From Hippopus hippopus (lineage: Eukaryota > Mollusca > Bivalvia > Cardiida > Cardiidae), in contig OX328112.1 of NCBI GenBank assembly GCA_946811185.2, positions 16,473,215-16,537,214 on the forward strand: 64,000 nucleotides of DNA. Direction: 5' to 3'. The notes below the pieces were generated by a model that ran no database searches, was not told the origin of the DNA, and saw nothing but the letters and a program-made list of their open reading frames with translations. Below, in pieces: positions 29,299 to 38,811 of the stretch (the stretch's first letter is position 1; each line of letters opens with the position of its first letter). The position numbers and the translations under genes were made by a program.

Positions 29299-31103
29299 AA
29301 TAACATGAAAGTAAGGCCATGTTAGAACTTACCCTCTTTGGATAGCATAGAATTCAAAATTAACTTACCGCCACAAAGTCCAAAGGAAAGTATCATTACA
29401 CGAATACTGGGCGAGAAAGTGCATAGGAACAGAGCCGTAGCCGCAATAACAGCGCCAACAAGTGAGACCTCTCGTACGCCAAATATTGACAGCAGGATAC
29501 TGGTTAGGGGACCTGAAAAGTTCAACATATACATGTAGTTTTTAACATACTGGGGGGGGGGGGTGGCATTTAAAGAAATATCGAATATATATCATTAAAG
29601 CGCATAAAAGTATTATTTTGCGACACGCTGTCATTAAGATGAATTTATGCTTGTTTATTTTGGCTAAAACTTTGAATTGCAATGTTCTAATATATTGGTA
29701 CTATTTCTTACGTATTATTCCAAACGCAATTTCCTCTTCCAATATGTAAACACCTGTAATTACACTTTGCTCTATGTGGTTATACTAGTCAAATTGATTA
29801 AAGTATTAAGAGAGAGGCAGAGAAATGAGATTCAAATCTTTATTAAAATATGAGTACATTGAATTACATAAATTTTGGTTGGCGAAGAACATTCTTAGTC
29901 TAGTTATCAAGAATTTTCCGGAGAGTCAAAGTAACGCTATTTCTGATTAGCTAATCCGGGTAGTTAAGCCAGTCAGAAATTAGGTTTCTATCAAAATCAA
30001 GAACAAGAATAACGATGTTTGGTGAATGTAGACCCTCATCTTTATTTACTGTCATTGTCTGTATTTAACAAATAACGCTAAACAGGCTAAAAAGTTTGCA
30101 CAATGCGGCATTCGCTGTACCATCTAACTTTACTTGTAACCTATTTTTTTTTTCGTTCTTCCGAACAATACTGCTTTCTTGAAAATCGCAAACAAGTGGC
30201 AAATTGATAATCTTGAATCCTTAATCTATATAAGTAAAAAAACTACTGAGATATGCACGATGCAATGACAGAGAAACTATTTTTCACATAAGATGTTTAT
30301 ATGATTAGTGTTTTACACCGTTTTCGACATTATTTCGCGTATGTCACGATGGCCAGTGTACATATCTATACGACTGCTTTATTTTTATCTCCAACCAATG
30401 ATACACACATATAATCTTTTCAATGTGCTAGCTGCTTTCCCGCTAACATAAAGTCGTAATCGTATACAGTGAAGAGATTCAATTGGATCCTGTCGGCATC
30501 TTCGAAAAAACTTCTGAGTGTTGCTGTCGATTTCATCAAACCATATTTTCCTGACTGAAGGTATACCATCGAAAAAAGCCTCGAATAAACCGATGATGTT
30601 CTAATCATTGCAATTTTCAAAATCCGAATATACGAATGGTTCAAATTCAAAGCGTTTGAAGGCGGCCGATAAATGGGGTTAAAATGGTAAAATTTATCGT
30701 GGAAAGTGTAGAAAACATTTTAGGAAAGGAAGAAAATCCTGGTTACCAGCATTTTCTTCCTTTCCCACAATGTTTTCAAAAGTTATTTTTTTGAGAGTCG
30801 ATAAAGTGAGGGACCTTTTGGTAACGGGTTCACTTAAGACATCGAGATGAAGTTAAACAACTCACCTATACCAAGATAAGTACCGTTAAATACTGAAATA
30901 ACCAATGACGTCAAAGTTCTGCTGTCGTCAAAATAATCCAAAAGTTCCGGGAAAAAAATGCCAAACGAATACGAAATGCCATCTAGAATCAGAGAAGCCA
31001 TGAAACCACTGAAAGTCACAACCCAACCCCATCCACCATTTGGTGCGTTGTCATGGCAACTCTTCCTGCGTAGTAAATCTAACTCGGAATCTTTTAATAC
31101 CAT
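22209..31103 (-). CDS. SLC16 (monocarboxylate-transporter-like) gene, six exons, one in-frame stop
   Basis: Exons 31103-30866, 29512-29369, 28637-27813, 27158-26889, 23197-23072 and 22441-22209 join in phase 1 at every junction, giving 612 codons. The SLC16 signature NGGWGWVVTFSGF is at residues about 22-34, FGLLYLP starts the third exon, and PLRSV-like VSLRSIIMTELLGIEKL ... FQGTATFLGAPIG and ALTDATGNYRSAF match TM10-TM12 of the family. SLC16 proteins are plasma-membrane carriers of monocarboxylates or related small molecules; the substrate here cannot be predicted. Oddities: an Asn-rich insert in the TM6-TM7 loop and a TAG at codon 515 (23132-23130). If real, it removes about 97 residues (TM11-12 and tail). 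Either a null allele, a young pseudogene or a base error. Confidence 0.82.
22650..22740. repeat. GATTGGCTAAACCA-family palindromic MITE fragment
   Basis: GAACATTCTTAGTCTTATTCTCAAGAATTTT and CTGACTGGCTAAACCAAATGGTTTA match half of the element at 11550-11685. Confidence 0.65.
23072..23197 (-). CDS. SLC16-like exon 5 with in-frame TAG
   Basis: Acceptor CCTTTATGTTTACAG, donor GGAG|GTATGT; 42 codons, phase 1 both ends. Reads VFVSLRSIIMTELLGIEKLSS, stop, LGLVTLFQGTATFLGAPIG. The family has a small residue (Ser, Ala) at the stop position; TCG to TAG needs one change. Reading frame, splice sites and flanking residues are otherwise intact. Confidence 0.8.
23270..23485 (+). mobile_element. TTAA hairpin MITE in SLC16-like intron 5 end
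   Basis: ACTTGTCCAAATTAAAAG, TTGTAGATGAC, hairpin GCAATGTGGGAAAAGG / CCTTCTTTTCCAACAATG, TTTTTCTCAGAGTTC. Moderately diverged; ends not clear. Confidence 0.65.
23490..24563. other. no gene seen (inside SLC16-like intron)
   Basis: AT-rich intron sequence. Weak hairpin-MITE traces near 23700-23790 (AAACATCGAGGAAAATG, GGTTAACAG). Open frames at 23803-24202 have no recognisable protein features. Confidence 0.5.
24564..24799 (+). mobile_element. TTAA hairpin MITE, diverged
   Basis: TTAAAGCCGACAGCTTTACCAG ... ACTCGAAAATTGTTTGGTAAAGAGTTAA, with a weakened hairpin AGAGAAGACGCTGGTTATAAGTATTTTCTCTT. Confidence 0.7.
25046..25245 (+). repeat. TTAA hairpin MITE, right end decayed
   Basis: TTAACTATTTACCGAACTGT AAAATTTTAGATTTGTCC, ATTTGTCTTTG, then a broken hairpin and GAGTCGTAAAAAC. 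A further hairpin fragment (AATATTGTGGCAATAGGGAA, CCACAATGTTTTC) follows at 25311-25355. Confidence 0.65.
25565..25635. repeat. GATCAAGATCAGACTGCAC hairpin
   Basis: GATCAAGATCAGACTGCACA-ACACAGTCTGATCATGTATC, then ACTGTCCGC. Confidence 0.68.
25856..25996. repeat. (TTCC)n/(TTTC)n microsatellite
   Basis: TTTC units, then about 18 TTCC units, then TTTC units again. Open frames on both strands (poly-PS/FL and KEGR) are artefacts. Confidence 0.95.
26060..26162. repeat. (TCTG)n/(TCGG)n microsatellite
   Basis: GTCTGTCTGTCTGTCTGTCTGTCGG, then irregular CCGTTCCTTCGTCC units, then GTCGGTCGGTCGG. Confidence 0.9.
26510..26733 (+). repeat. TTAA hairpin MITE, decayed
   Basis: AAAATTTTAGACTCGTCC, GCAATTGCAGACGACAAATTAAG, GGTTAGAAAACATTAAAGAAAAAGGAGAAAATGAC, and TTTGCTAAAGGGTTA at the end. 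Right hairpin arm nearly lost. Confidence 0.65.
26889..27158 (-). CDS. SLC16-like exon 4 (TM7-TM10 region)
   Basis: Acceptor ACATTTGGTACAG (weak pyrimidine tract), donor ATTG|GTAAGT; 90 codons, phase 1 both ends. Encodes GFYIPIVFIPDLAESMGMTS, then GAFNTAGRIGAGWAADRP, the conserved glycine/arginine loop of SLC16 carriers. Confidence 0.82.
27236..27305 (+). other. tRNA-like SINE head
   Basis: AAGCTCAGTGGTGACG (box A-like) and GTGGGTTCGATTCC (perfect box B) 35 bases apart. The cloverleaf stems are poor, and it runs on into AT-rich sequence with no clear tail, so it is more likely a SINE remnant than a tRNA gene. Confidence 0.55.
27522..27735 (-). repeat. TTAA hairpin MITE, decayed
   Basis: CACCTTTACCAAAGAAATCC, GAAAACATTATAGAAAACGG AGAAAATGCTGGTAAC, and CTCTGGTAAAAAGTGTTA at the end. 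The right arm is shortened. Confidence 0.65.
27813..28637 (-). CDS. SLC16-like exon 3 (TM4-TM7) with Asn-rich insert
   Basis: Acceptor TTTGGCTTCAG, donor TTAG|GTAAGT; 275 codons, phase 1 both ends. Begins GFGFGLLYLPVIVTVGQYF, continues through three membrane segments to LLLRPLPDAEIP, then has an insert of about 115 residues rich in Asn, Asp, Ile and Lys (27990-28345) before RLCSIDRVFNFQLLKSV and the next helix. Confidence 0.84.
27990..28345 (-). repeat. coding low-complexity Asn/Asp tract (AAC/AAT-rich)
   Basis: On the minus strand mostly AAY and GAY codons with interspersed ATA, AAA and ACC. It stays in frame with exon 3 and sits in the large cytosolic loop. The codons vary, so it is not a fresh triplet expansion. 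Confidence 0.85.
28750..28915 (-). repeat. TTAA hairpin MITE fragment
   Basis: CAGCGTTTTCTACTTTTCATAAAATG, AATTGTCGACAGCAAATG, TTTGGATCAGTCTAAAACTTTGG, GGTGAAGAATTAAA. Left part missing. Confidence 0.6.
29243..29300. repeat. (AAAT)n microsatellite
   Basis: About 14 AAAT/AAGT units, 70 bases from SLC16-like exon 2's donor. Confidence 0.9.
29369..29512 (-). CDS. SLC16-like exon 2 (TM2-TM3)
   Basis: Acceptor TTGAACTTTTCAG, donor GGCG|GTAAGT; exactly 144 bases, phase 1 both ends. Encodes GPLTSILLSIFGVREVSLVG and the next helix to ILSFGLCGG. Confidence 0.82.
29885..29990. repeat. GATTGGCTAAACCA-family palindromic MITE, diverged
   Basis: GAACATTCTTAGTCTAGTTATCAAGAATTTTCC, then CTGATTAGCTAATCCGGGTAGTTAAGCCAGTCAG. 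Same layout as 11550-11685. Confidence 0.6.
30300..30390 (-). repeat. SINE-tail repeat fragment
   Basis: ATTAGTGTTTTACACCGTTTTCGACATTATTTCG and CGATGGCCAGTGTACATATC match the start of the 8635/21807 family; the rest is lost. Confidence 0.6.
30640..30830 (+). mobile_element. TTAA hairpin MITE beside SLC16-like exon 1
   Basis: AAGTGTAGAAAACATTTTAGG, hairpin GAAAGGAAGAAAATCCTGG / CCAGCATTTTCTTCCTTTC, and TTTTGGTAACGGGTT. Ends about 36 bases from the donor of exon 1. Left terminal repeat not clear. Confidence 0.68.
30866..31103 (-). CDS. SLC16-like exon 1 (start and TM1)
   Basis: Start codon at 31103 (AACAATGG), donor ATAG|GTGAGT, 79 codons plus one base. Encodes an N-terminus with APNGGWGWVVTFSGF, the conserved PDGGWGWVV-type motif, then SYSFGIFFPELLDYFD, with TLTSLVISVFNGTYLGIG opening TM2. 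Confidence 0.85.
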
Positions 31104-32092
31104 TGTTTATTGCGTCTTTTGTATCCGAAGAGAGAGTTAATGTTAAGTCTCTATTTTTATGAAGATGAAGAACACGTAAACCTTATTGTTATAATTGGTT
31201 ATTTGCTTTTACGGGCATATGTTTGGAACTGAAATAGTGACAACAGCTCTGACAGCGCATGAGAGCAACCAGAACTGTTGCTACATTATTTTTGGCGGTA
31301 AACTGTATAAATTTAAATAACGCAGCAAATTTTGTACATTAATCTTTCAACTTTTACCTCGTACAGACGACTTTAATAGTCATTGTTGCAAAAGGATAAA
31401 TTGCTCGTTTTCCCACAATGCTCTCAAATGCAATAATGTATGAAACACAAGTCCAAATCAATTGACCATATTTTACAATGTTTTCTCGTCTATTGTAAAT
31501 TTGATTCATGAGGCAGTCAACGAATTTTACATAATCCGTGCAAGCTAATAACCAAAAACAAATTTTTGGACCCTACTGTCGAGATCAAAAGAGTTTGCCA
31601 CAGGGTGACGATTCCCTCTCGCATTTATAGGGGTCAAACCGGATATATACCTTTCACCTCGAATCCGCGAAACGACAAGCTTCGGAAACTGCAGATCTTT
31701 TTTGTAAATTATAAATAGATATCATAACATTGTTGCCATAAACACTCCTGAGTGATTTTCTCATTAATGTTATTTTTCAGACTTGTAAAACACCAAAGAC
31801 GTTGATCTATACAAAATCATTTTGTATAATATTGAAGTTAATTCAAATTGCAAGCAGTTTACACACATCATTTGGCTTTGGATGCAGCCACCCCAAAAGT
31901 AAGTTAATAGCGCATTTAATCTAAAAAGTATATTTTTGGTGTTTTTTTTTTTATCACAGGAGTGGTGACAAGTTTATTAATACATAGCATTTTAAGGGTA
32001 GGATTTTTTAATACAGAACATGATATAATCATACCGTCCACAAACTAGGCCAAATATTGACGTCATCGCAAGCACTGTTTCTTCTTTGGATT
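31104..32092. other. upstream of the SLC16-like gene; no other gene seen
   Basis: Holds the likely 5'UTR and promoter of the minus-strand carrier gene. A weak hairpin-MITE trace (GCAAAAGGATAAATTGCTCG TTTTCCCACAATGC) is at 31388-31425. No TATA or initiator can be assigned with confidence. Confidence 0.4.
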
Positions 32093-32354
32093 TGGCCTGC
32101 AACACGCGAAAAAGGGCATTCGAACATTTGCGTAAATTGTCGTCTCGGACCAGCCTGCGCAGTCCGCGCAGACTAATCCGAGACGACACTTTCCGTTTTT
32201 ATGTAATTAACTGTTTTGTGCGAGTCTACTGTAGCACAAAATCTTATGTAGTCGTAAAGTGCCGTCTCGGATTAGCCTGCGCGGACTTCGCAGGCTGATC
32301 CGAGACGACACTTTACGCAAATGTCCGATGCCCCTTTTCGCGTGTTGCAAGCCA
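32093..32354 (-). mobile_element. MITE with long TIRs (GCAACACGCG family), copy 2
   Basis: TGGCCTGCAACACGCGAAAA at the left and TTTTCGCGTGTTGCAAGCCA at the right, with the CAGCCTGCGCAG arms. The asymmetric centre (TTTGTGCGAGTCTACTGTAG CACAAAATC) is inverted relative to copy 1. Confidence 0.82.
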
Positions 32355-32509
32355 TTTAGCGATCCGTTACCTAATGGATAACTCTTGAAAAAACTAAGAT
32401 GCCCCCATATTAATTGCATTTTTAGATACATAGAATAGATTTCAAACATATTTTATCAAGACCACAAGTTCTATCAGCAAAGAGTCGGCCATATAATTGG
32501 TTCCCTATA

Positions 32510-32680
32510 TAACTGAACGTGGCAAATGATGGAATTCATCCTTGAAAGCGTAGAAGCCATTGTTTAAATATGAGAGAACGCTTGAAACCAGCATTTTCCC
32601 TTTTCCAACGATGTTTTTAAAAGTCGTCTTCCTCATGGCCGTAAAACAGGTCATTTTGGTTAAGGGTAGGGAATTTGCAA
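32510..32680 (+). repeat. hairpin MITE fragment joined to a tRNA-like head
   Basis: AATGATGGAATTCATCCTTGAAAGCG, CAGCATTTTCCCTTTTCCAACGATG and GGCCGTAAAACAGG match the TTAA family up to about 32650, after which the tRNA-like sequence begins. Confidence 0.6.
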
Positions 32681-32775
32681 CCTTGGTGCCCGGAGTTCGA
32701 TCCCTGCAGTGGCCTGTCATGCTGGCAGTGTCTCTGGGCGACAGTTTATCTGGGCCTCAGACGATAAGTTCAGAG
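32655..32775 (+). repeat. tRNA-derived SINE fragment
   Basis: GGTTAAGGGTAGGGAATTTG (weak box A) and GGAGTTCGATCC (good box B), followed by GTGTCTCTGGGCGACAGTTT, a SINE-like body. No tail found. Confidence 0.5.
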
Positions 32776-32790
32776 GTATTTGCTTGTTGT

Positions 32791-33012
32791 TTAAATCTTT
32801 ACCATACAATCCCGAGTTTTAACGACCTTGAGAAAGACAGCGTTTGAAAACATCGCCGGAAAAAGTAGACCATACTGGAGACCAGCCTTATTTCCTTTCC
32901 TAACAATTTTTGCTAACTTTTGCGGAAAACTCCAATCATTTAAGCTACATTTAATTTATCGTCTGCTAACGCTTCCAATTTGGACAAGCCTAAAATTGTG
33001 TCGTCTGTTTAA
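32791..33012 (-). mobile_element. TTAA hairpin MITE
   Basis: TTAAATCTTTACCATACAAT CCCGAGTTTTAACGACC ... TTTATCGTCTGCTAACGC ... GTCGTCTGTTTAA. Hairpin diverged (GCCGGAAAAAGTAG / TTTCCTTTCCTAAC). Confidence 0.7.
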
Positions 33013-33029
33013 TATTTTTTCTTCGACAG

Positions 33030-33260
33030 AGGTCAGTGCACCACTCTATGCGTTTCAGAATTTCTTTCAATATCGTTTTGTTTATGTCACTGCGGTCAGT
33101 GCACGTATCTGTGGCGTTTCGAAAGTTTCTTTTACCAGTGATATTAGTACTCTCTTTCAAAGCCATTTGCTGCTCTCCTACATAAAATCAGTTGAAACAA
33201 TATCTATCTAGCGGCAAGAGAGAAAAGGAAAGAGAACCCTGTCGCAATGACCAACAATGA
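33030..33260 (-). repeat. SINE-tail repeat family, diverged
   Basis: GTTTATGTCACTGCGGTCAGTGCACGTATC, AGTTTCTTTTACCAGTG, CATTTGCTGCTCTCC, CCCTGTCGCAATGACC, in the order of 21807-22038. Confidence 0.65.
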
Positions 33261-35284
33261 CCATATAGCACTGCACATTACTACTGAGACAAGACAAATT
33301 TATGATGCATAGCATCATAGAAGCCGCAATCTTTTGGTGGACAATTTCAGAAATATTGACTCTCTTGAGAAATTGTGATTACATTTTTTGTATCTGTTTT
33401 TACCCCCACCTACGGAAAATCATGACAAATGGTACTAAAATGCATGGAAAAAAGAAACAAAAAATACTATGAACATGTATTCTGATTCTAAAAAAAAGAA
33501 GACAAGTTTAGAGAGGAATCTTAAATAATTTTGTTATTATATTATTATTATAAAGTGATAATGGTTATTTAAAAAAAAAAAAAAAACGTAAAAGCATCGG
33601 AATTTTTAAATTTGTACTCGAAATTTGAAAATGGAGAAATTGCGCATTCAAATACATCATTTTCCATTTATTAAATGATTTTAGAAAGGAAACTTCTGTA
33701 GCGGCATCAAAGGCAATACTACGGAATTATTTAAGTTACTAATTGTTACTGAAAGTTACTAAAAGTGATATTAAGATCGTTATTCACATACGATGTTTAC
33801 ATGTACATGTATTTACAATTTTTATCAGTGATCTCTTCTTTGTGTTTCATTTTTTTTTCCAACAAAAAAGAAAAAAAAAAAAAAAAAAAAAAAAAATTCA
33901 ACAATTTTTTTCTAAAGGATGATCTTCTTGCTTGTCAAAAGTATCTTAGCATGCTTGTAACACAGTGAATCTTTACATTTCTACTCTAGAAACAAAAACT
34001 TTTGCATGGCATCTCCAAAATTATTCTGATCATAGTATGCACAGTTGGCACAAACCACGTTTCTTTTATTCCTGAAATGACAGCCACACACACACACACA
34101 CACACACACACCCACATTTTTTAAGTCTTTAAACATCTGGATCTATTCAACCGCAACATAATAACTATTACTATACAAATTTCGTTTAATAAACAGTAGT
34201 TTGAACCATTTTCTGCATAGGCCTTGTACAAACCTAGTGTAAAACTTCTAATGTAAATTTCAAGAGCTATTCTAAACCTTTGACCAGCAGCGACGTAAAA
34301 AGTTGTATATTCACAGTAATAGGTTCTGTAATAAATTTAACCCTTTGACTACAAAAGGAAATTAATACACTGAGTAAGGAAAACAAACAAGATTTTTTTA
34401 TGTTTACGAAATATCTTATAGAATATTAAAAAAATATTACACGGGCTATGTGCTGTCTGATCTTCATCTATTTCCGTCATTTTCGAGCAGCTTCAACCCT
34501 TAGAGCACCAAGCACCACCATGATAATTACTGTAGTCAATGTACATCACGATCCATACATTTTTCACGGGGTCTGTAGATCAAGGCCATACCAACAGCAC
34601 GTGCAGTCTGATCATAACAGCTTCGACACACAATACAGTACGCTCGTAAATGCTAAATTTTACAGGTCTCATAAGGTAGATGTTCCGTGTAACAAAAATC
34701 CATTCGGCTAAAGTGTCGACGAAGGGAAGAAAAAGGGTTATCTTTTCGCAAGTATTCTATAAATAGCTGACGTAGACGCCTCTTGTATAGGGAAGTAACC
34801 AGTCCTTGATCAAAGGTTAACCGCCGTTTTATCCTTTACAGATTAAGATTGGCCGAAAAACTTGTACATAAGATTGCTTCTGATTATCATATTCTAAGAT
34901 GCTCTCTATAACATAATTATCATTATTTTGTTTTGTAAAAAAGTAGACAAATGCGAAAACCATTGAGAGGCGGGAAAGCTTGTGATAAACGGAAAGCATA
35001 ACAACTTCGTTTGGGAAAATAGAAGGAATCCTATATGTTTGAAAACTTCGGGGGACTAGCCAATTAAAGGATGTTTATTTTTCTGTGCTTTTTATTGTTA
35101 TTTGGGAATGAACTATATATTGCAAGAAAACCAGGCTTGAATTTCATATAGGTCTGTTGGAATATTTAAGAAAAAGTTATGTGGAGTAATTCTGTCACAA
35201 CAACACAACATTATTAGAAATTTTCCAAAAATAAAAACCAATCGAATAATTACTGATCATCTACATGGTAAATAGTTTAGGTAC
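33261..35284. other. no gene seen; AT-rich with simple repeats
   Basis: Contains A17 near 33570, A31 near 33868-33898, a (CA)13 microsatellite at 34085-34111 and a loose GTGCAGTCTGATC piece near 34601. No frame with splice sites or a domain was found. Confidence 0.5.
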
Positions 35285-35470
35285 ATTCCTACTGTAAAGG
35301 GGTTCGGCCCATTATCTCCGGCTAGATGGCATTCTACAAATGCACATCTATCTAATATGGGCATTCTGGGTACAGAACCGGACTACTTTTCAAAACAACA
35401 ACCGTTACTTTGAATTTCAAAATGAAATAAATGTTTACTCAATAAAACGCTACCTGGTGCGATTCATTCA
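35285..35470 (+). repeat. interspersed repeat, copy 1 (pairs with 47640-47825)
   Basis: GGGCATTCTGGGTACAGAAC, CGGACTACTTTTCAAAACAA, TTTGAATTTCAAAATGAAAT and CAATAAAACGCTACCTGG recur in reverse at 47640-47825. No terminal repeats seen. Confidence 0.78.
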
Positions 35471-35779
35471 GCTATGATCGGCTAGCATGTAACCTATGCA
35501 TCGGCCATTTATCAAAACAGCCCCTACATGCTTGGGTAATAGGCTAATAGTTTCGGTATAAGCCCTACTTTTCCCAAGTATTGGGGGGATGGGTGATGCG
35601 TCATAGCAGACAGGTCGAATCTTCGAAGAATATGACATGCGCAGATAACGGGGTTCGACCAGGGAGGATAGTCGAGTGCAAAGGCACTACGACTTAGGTC
35701 ATGCCCGGCGTCTATGTATACATAGAAACAGCTTGACTTCGAGACGCTGATGTAGCAATACGATACCATCACTCGTCAC

Positions 35780-36010
35780 TACTCGGCCGATTACGTACCT
35801 ACATCTAACCTAGTCCGTATGAAGGGGGTTTCCATTTTGAACTACTGCCAGTCATATGATCTTAAACATGGCGGCGACCTAAATCGATTAGCAACGGTAA
35901 CAACAGCCGTGGTGATTGCTTTCTAAGTGAAGTGTTACGATTTTAAGAACGGTGAAGCGGTGTACTTCCGGCGAAGAAATGTGCCGTGAAGGTGCATATC
36001 AAGGTACGTG
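35780..36010 (+). other. CpG-richer stretch; possible 5' exon
   Basis: Less AT-rich than its surroundings, with ACATGGCGGCGACC, AGCAACGGTAAC, ACTTCCGGCG and a donor-like ATCAAG|GTACGTG near 36000-36007. This looks like a promoter/first-exon region or a repeat of that kind. No downstream exon was recognised. Confidence 0.25.
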
Positions 36011-36447
36011 AAACAACCGAGGATCACTCCAGGTTTGCCGAATGACTATGCCATCGGCCTGCGTCTATTTATAGCAACGTCTAAATACAGAAGACGCTTG
36101 AGCACGATGCCGTCGTATCCATCATCAAGCAATTTTGAATGACTTTGCAATTTTGCTGATTTTGATCTTGTGCATCACTAATATAGGTTATTTTTACAAA
36201 AAATATCAAAATCTAGATGAAGTGTACTTTCTGTGCAGACGTCGACCACTGTGCGTGTGTAAACGGGGCATTTTTAGAAAGGAATACTGCACCCAAACTT
36301 AGTGATCCGTGATTACGTGAGTAGGCAATTTCTATTAATTGTACAGCAACCGTCGGAAAATACGTTTCTTTCTATAGCCTCTGTAGACTGCAAGTACACG
36401 TGACTAAGTTGAACAGCCAAATTTTGTATCAGATATAACAGATAAAT

Positions 36448-36697
36448 GAGCCATGCTCTGGCAACAGGGGGTTAAATGCATCTCCATGACACATTATGCC
36501 AAGCAAGTCATTACATAATTACGGATCCATAAAATTCAACTTGCTAAATCATAAATTAGACTGGTCGTTGAACATGAAGAAAAATGATCAATGGCAAAAA
36601 AATTTCGACTCAAGTCAGCCTGTGAGGACTGCGCAGGCTGACCTGGGTTGATGTTTTTCTTAAATGCATAAAATCCGCTTTTCACATAGCATGGCTC
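36448..36697 (+). mobile_element. GAGCCATG MITE, full length
   Basis: GAGCCATGCTCTGGCAACAG GGGGTTAAATGCAT at the left, ATGCATAAAATCCGC ... CATAGCATGGCTC at the right; hairpin GTCAGCCTGTGAGG / GCGCAGGCTGAC inside. Confidence 0.82.
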
Positions 36698-36819
36698 GTA
36701 TCTATTTGCCACCACCAAGCCGACTTACCAAGCAAAGGTACTGGCAAAGAGGGGGTACTTTGCACGTCTGAGCTTGCCAGCATGTTTTTCTATCCTTTCA
36801 ACGACAAGACCAGTCGTTT

Positions 36820-36975
36820 AATCCTTTACCAAACGATGAAATTTTGGACTTGACCAAATTGAAAGCATTTGCAGGTGATAAATGTAAATTATATGATGCT
36901 TTCTGTCTTTGATCCTTTTCCCACAACGTTGTTAAAAAGTCTAATTCTCAGGGTCGTTAAAACCCAGGATTGTAT
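36820..36975 (+). repeat. TTAA hairpin MITE, hairpin deleted
   Basis: TTTAATCCTTTACCAAACGATGAAATTTTGGACTTGACC, GCATTTGCAGGTGATAAATG, then TTTCCCACAACG, TCTCAGGGTCGTTAAAACCC and GGATTGT. The left arm of the hairpin is gone. Confidence 0.68.
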
Positions 36976-37282
36976 CAAATTCAAATTCAAAATTCAAAAT
37001 AGTTTATTCAGAATACATAAGGCCACCGGCCCAAAATACAAAAAAATCAGAAATGTCATATATTTAGAGTGACTTTTAGATAATAACATAATATGCACTA
37101 TAACTTTAGAGTGAAATTCAAGGCGTCTCTCGAAGTGATTCTGATGCTTTTTGAAATTATTTCTGCTTCACTAAATGAGACTTTGTTTTCAAAAAGTAGT
37201 TCGGCCACTTCCCACCAATACAGTGGTCATAGTTTGCCACGCAAGCGTCAAAGGGTCTCATTGTGAATAACAACAATGAATG

Positions 37283-37329
37283 AATAACAACATAAACGAA
37301 CGAACGAACGAAAGAACGAACGAACGAAT
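37283..37329. repeat. (GAAC)n microsatellite
   Basis: About nine AACG/GAAC units with one GAAA. Confidence 0.88.
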
Positions 37330-37574
37330 GTTGTTTATGGTGCGTAAACAGGTAGGGTCATTTCGTGTGCGTGTCCTTGTGAGGTGCAATAATACAAAGG
37401 TTATCAGATTTTACTTAGTGAAGACGAGCTATCTGAATGAACTAAATGACCATTCTTTCAGACCATTTTTTAGAATATATCCCACGAATGAACATAGTTG
37501 AATATCGTTTAGTTTAGATCTCGTTCTCAAACCTTCAAGGCCCAGTAAAGGCCAAAATATCAAAGCAAGTGTCA

Positions 37575-37865
37575 TAATTTAAATCATACCATTTAAAAGT
37601 ATGGAAAATATTGTGGAGATGATAGTCTGTTATCGTGTGGTCGGGCCAAATGTTAGTCGCTGGCAGAAAAAAGAAGTTTAAAATCAAGCAAAAAGTAAAC
37701 AAAAGACACAGCTACCTGGCAGGTTTTAACCTAGTTTTGAATTTAATTTCTCTGTCAGCGACCAACACTTAGACCGACCGTACATTGACAGATTGTCATC
37801 TCAATAATTTCCATACTTTTAAATGGTATGATATAAATTCAAATGCATTTAAACACCCGCTTTGT
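37575..37865. mobile_element. palindromic MITE (TTAGTCGC family), copy 2
   Basis: AATCATACCATTTAAAAGTATGG ... AATGTTAGTCGCTGGCAG against CTGTCAGCGACCAACACTTA ... CCATACTTTTAAATGGTATGAT. Longer intact symmetry than copy 1 at 9205-9495. Confidence 0.8.
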
Positions 37866-37984
37866 TTACATGTGGCCTTTATTGTTACTTTAACAATATT
37901 GTCTTAGATTTCACCGTGATTTCCACAGGCAAAATTTTTATCTAATACCAGTTTCCATGACATGGCAGATTCTTCTACTAACCT

Positions 37985-38176
37985 CAGGATGAAGGTCTGA
38001 AATTTTCTGGGAAAATGCCGAAGTAGCCTAGTAGCAACCAGTATTTTTTTCCTTTCCTATAATATTTTCTTTCGTATCTAGGACAAATGCCATCACTTTG
38101 GCTACATTTAATTTGTCGTCTGCAAATACTTTGAATTTGGACAAGTCTGAAATTATGTCACCTGCTGGTGCTTAGG
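37985..38176 (-). repeat. TTAA hairpin MITE, left end lost
   Basis: TTCTGGGAAAATGCCGAAG, CAACCAGTATTTTTTTCC, CATTTAATTTGTCGTCTGCA AATACTTTGAATTTGGAC. Confidence 0.65.
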
Positions 38177-38270
38177 TGACAGGTGGCTATTACTGTTTTT
38201 ATTCACTGCTCATGTAGTTCGGCATCCGCTTTCATCGACAAAAATTGTACTTTTTCGTTTTGACACTGTT

Positions 38271-38515
38271 TTAAGTCTTTACCAGACTACAAAATTCTAG
38301 ACTAGTCCAACTTCATCTGAAGCTTTTGCAAACAAATCAAATTTGGCTTAAATGATGGCATCTGTCTTTGAGAGAATAGAAAACATAGTGGAAAAAGAAA
38401 AAAAAAAAAAAAAAAAAAAATGCTGGTGATCAGCATTTTCTTCTTTTCCCACAATACTTTCAAAAACTCTCTGTCAAAGGTCTTTAAAATTCGGGATTGT
38501 CAGATAAAGGATTAA
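38271..38515 (+). mobile_element. TTAA hairpin MITE with poly(A) expansion in the hairpin
   Basis: TTAAGTCTTTACCAGACTAC ... ATTCGGGATTGTCAGATAAAGGATTAA. The left hairpin arm GTGGAAAAAG has grown to an A25 run before ATGCTGGTGATCAGCATTTTC. Confidence 0.78.
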
Positions 38516-38550
38516 AAAGAAATTTGTTAGCGCCCTAAACGTCAAGTACT

Positions 38551-38779
38551 TTAACCCTTTCCCAAACAATCCCTGGTTTTTACGGGTCAGGAATAGAAGC
38601 CTTCTGAAAACATTGTGGGAAAAGGAGAAAATGCTGGTAACCAGCAATTTCTCCTTTTCTCACAATGTTTTCTACCCTATCATATAGAAAAATCATCTTT
38701 TTAGCAACTGTTAATTTGTCATCTGCAAAATGCTTTCAATTTGGTCTGGTCCAAAATTTGCCGTTTGGGAAAAGGTTAA
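38551..38779 (-). mobile_element. TTAA hairpin MITE, well preserved
   Basis: TTAACCCTTTCCCAAACAAT ... GCCGTTTGGGAAAAGGTTAA. Hairpin AAAACATTGTGGGAAAAGGA / TCCTTTTCTCACAATGTTTT around GCTGGTAACCAGC. Confidence 0.83.
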
Positions 38780-38811
38780 CAGAAATACATTAATTAGCAG
38801 TATACATATTT

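Noticed and set aside
35524..35772. 82-codon minus-strand frame in a CpG-richer region
   Set aside because: No recognisable domain, splice sites or Kozak support; overlaps a possible repeat border.
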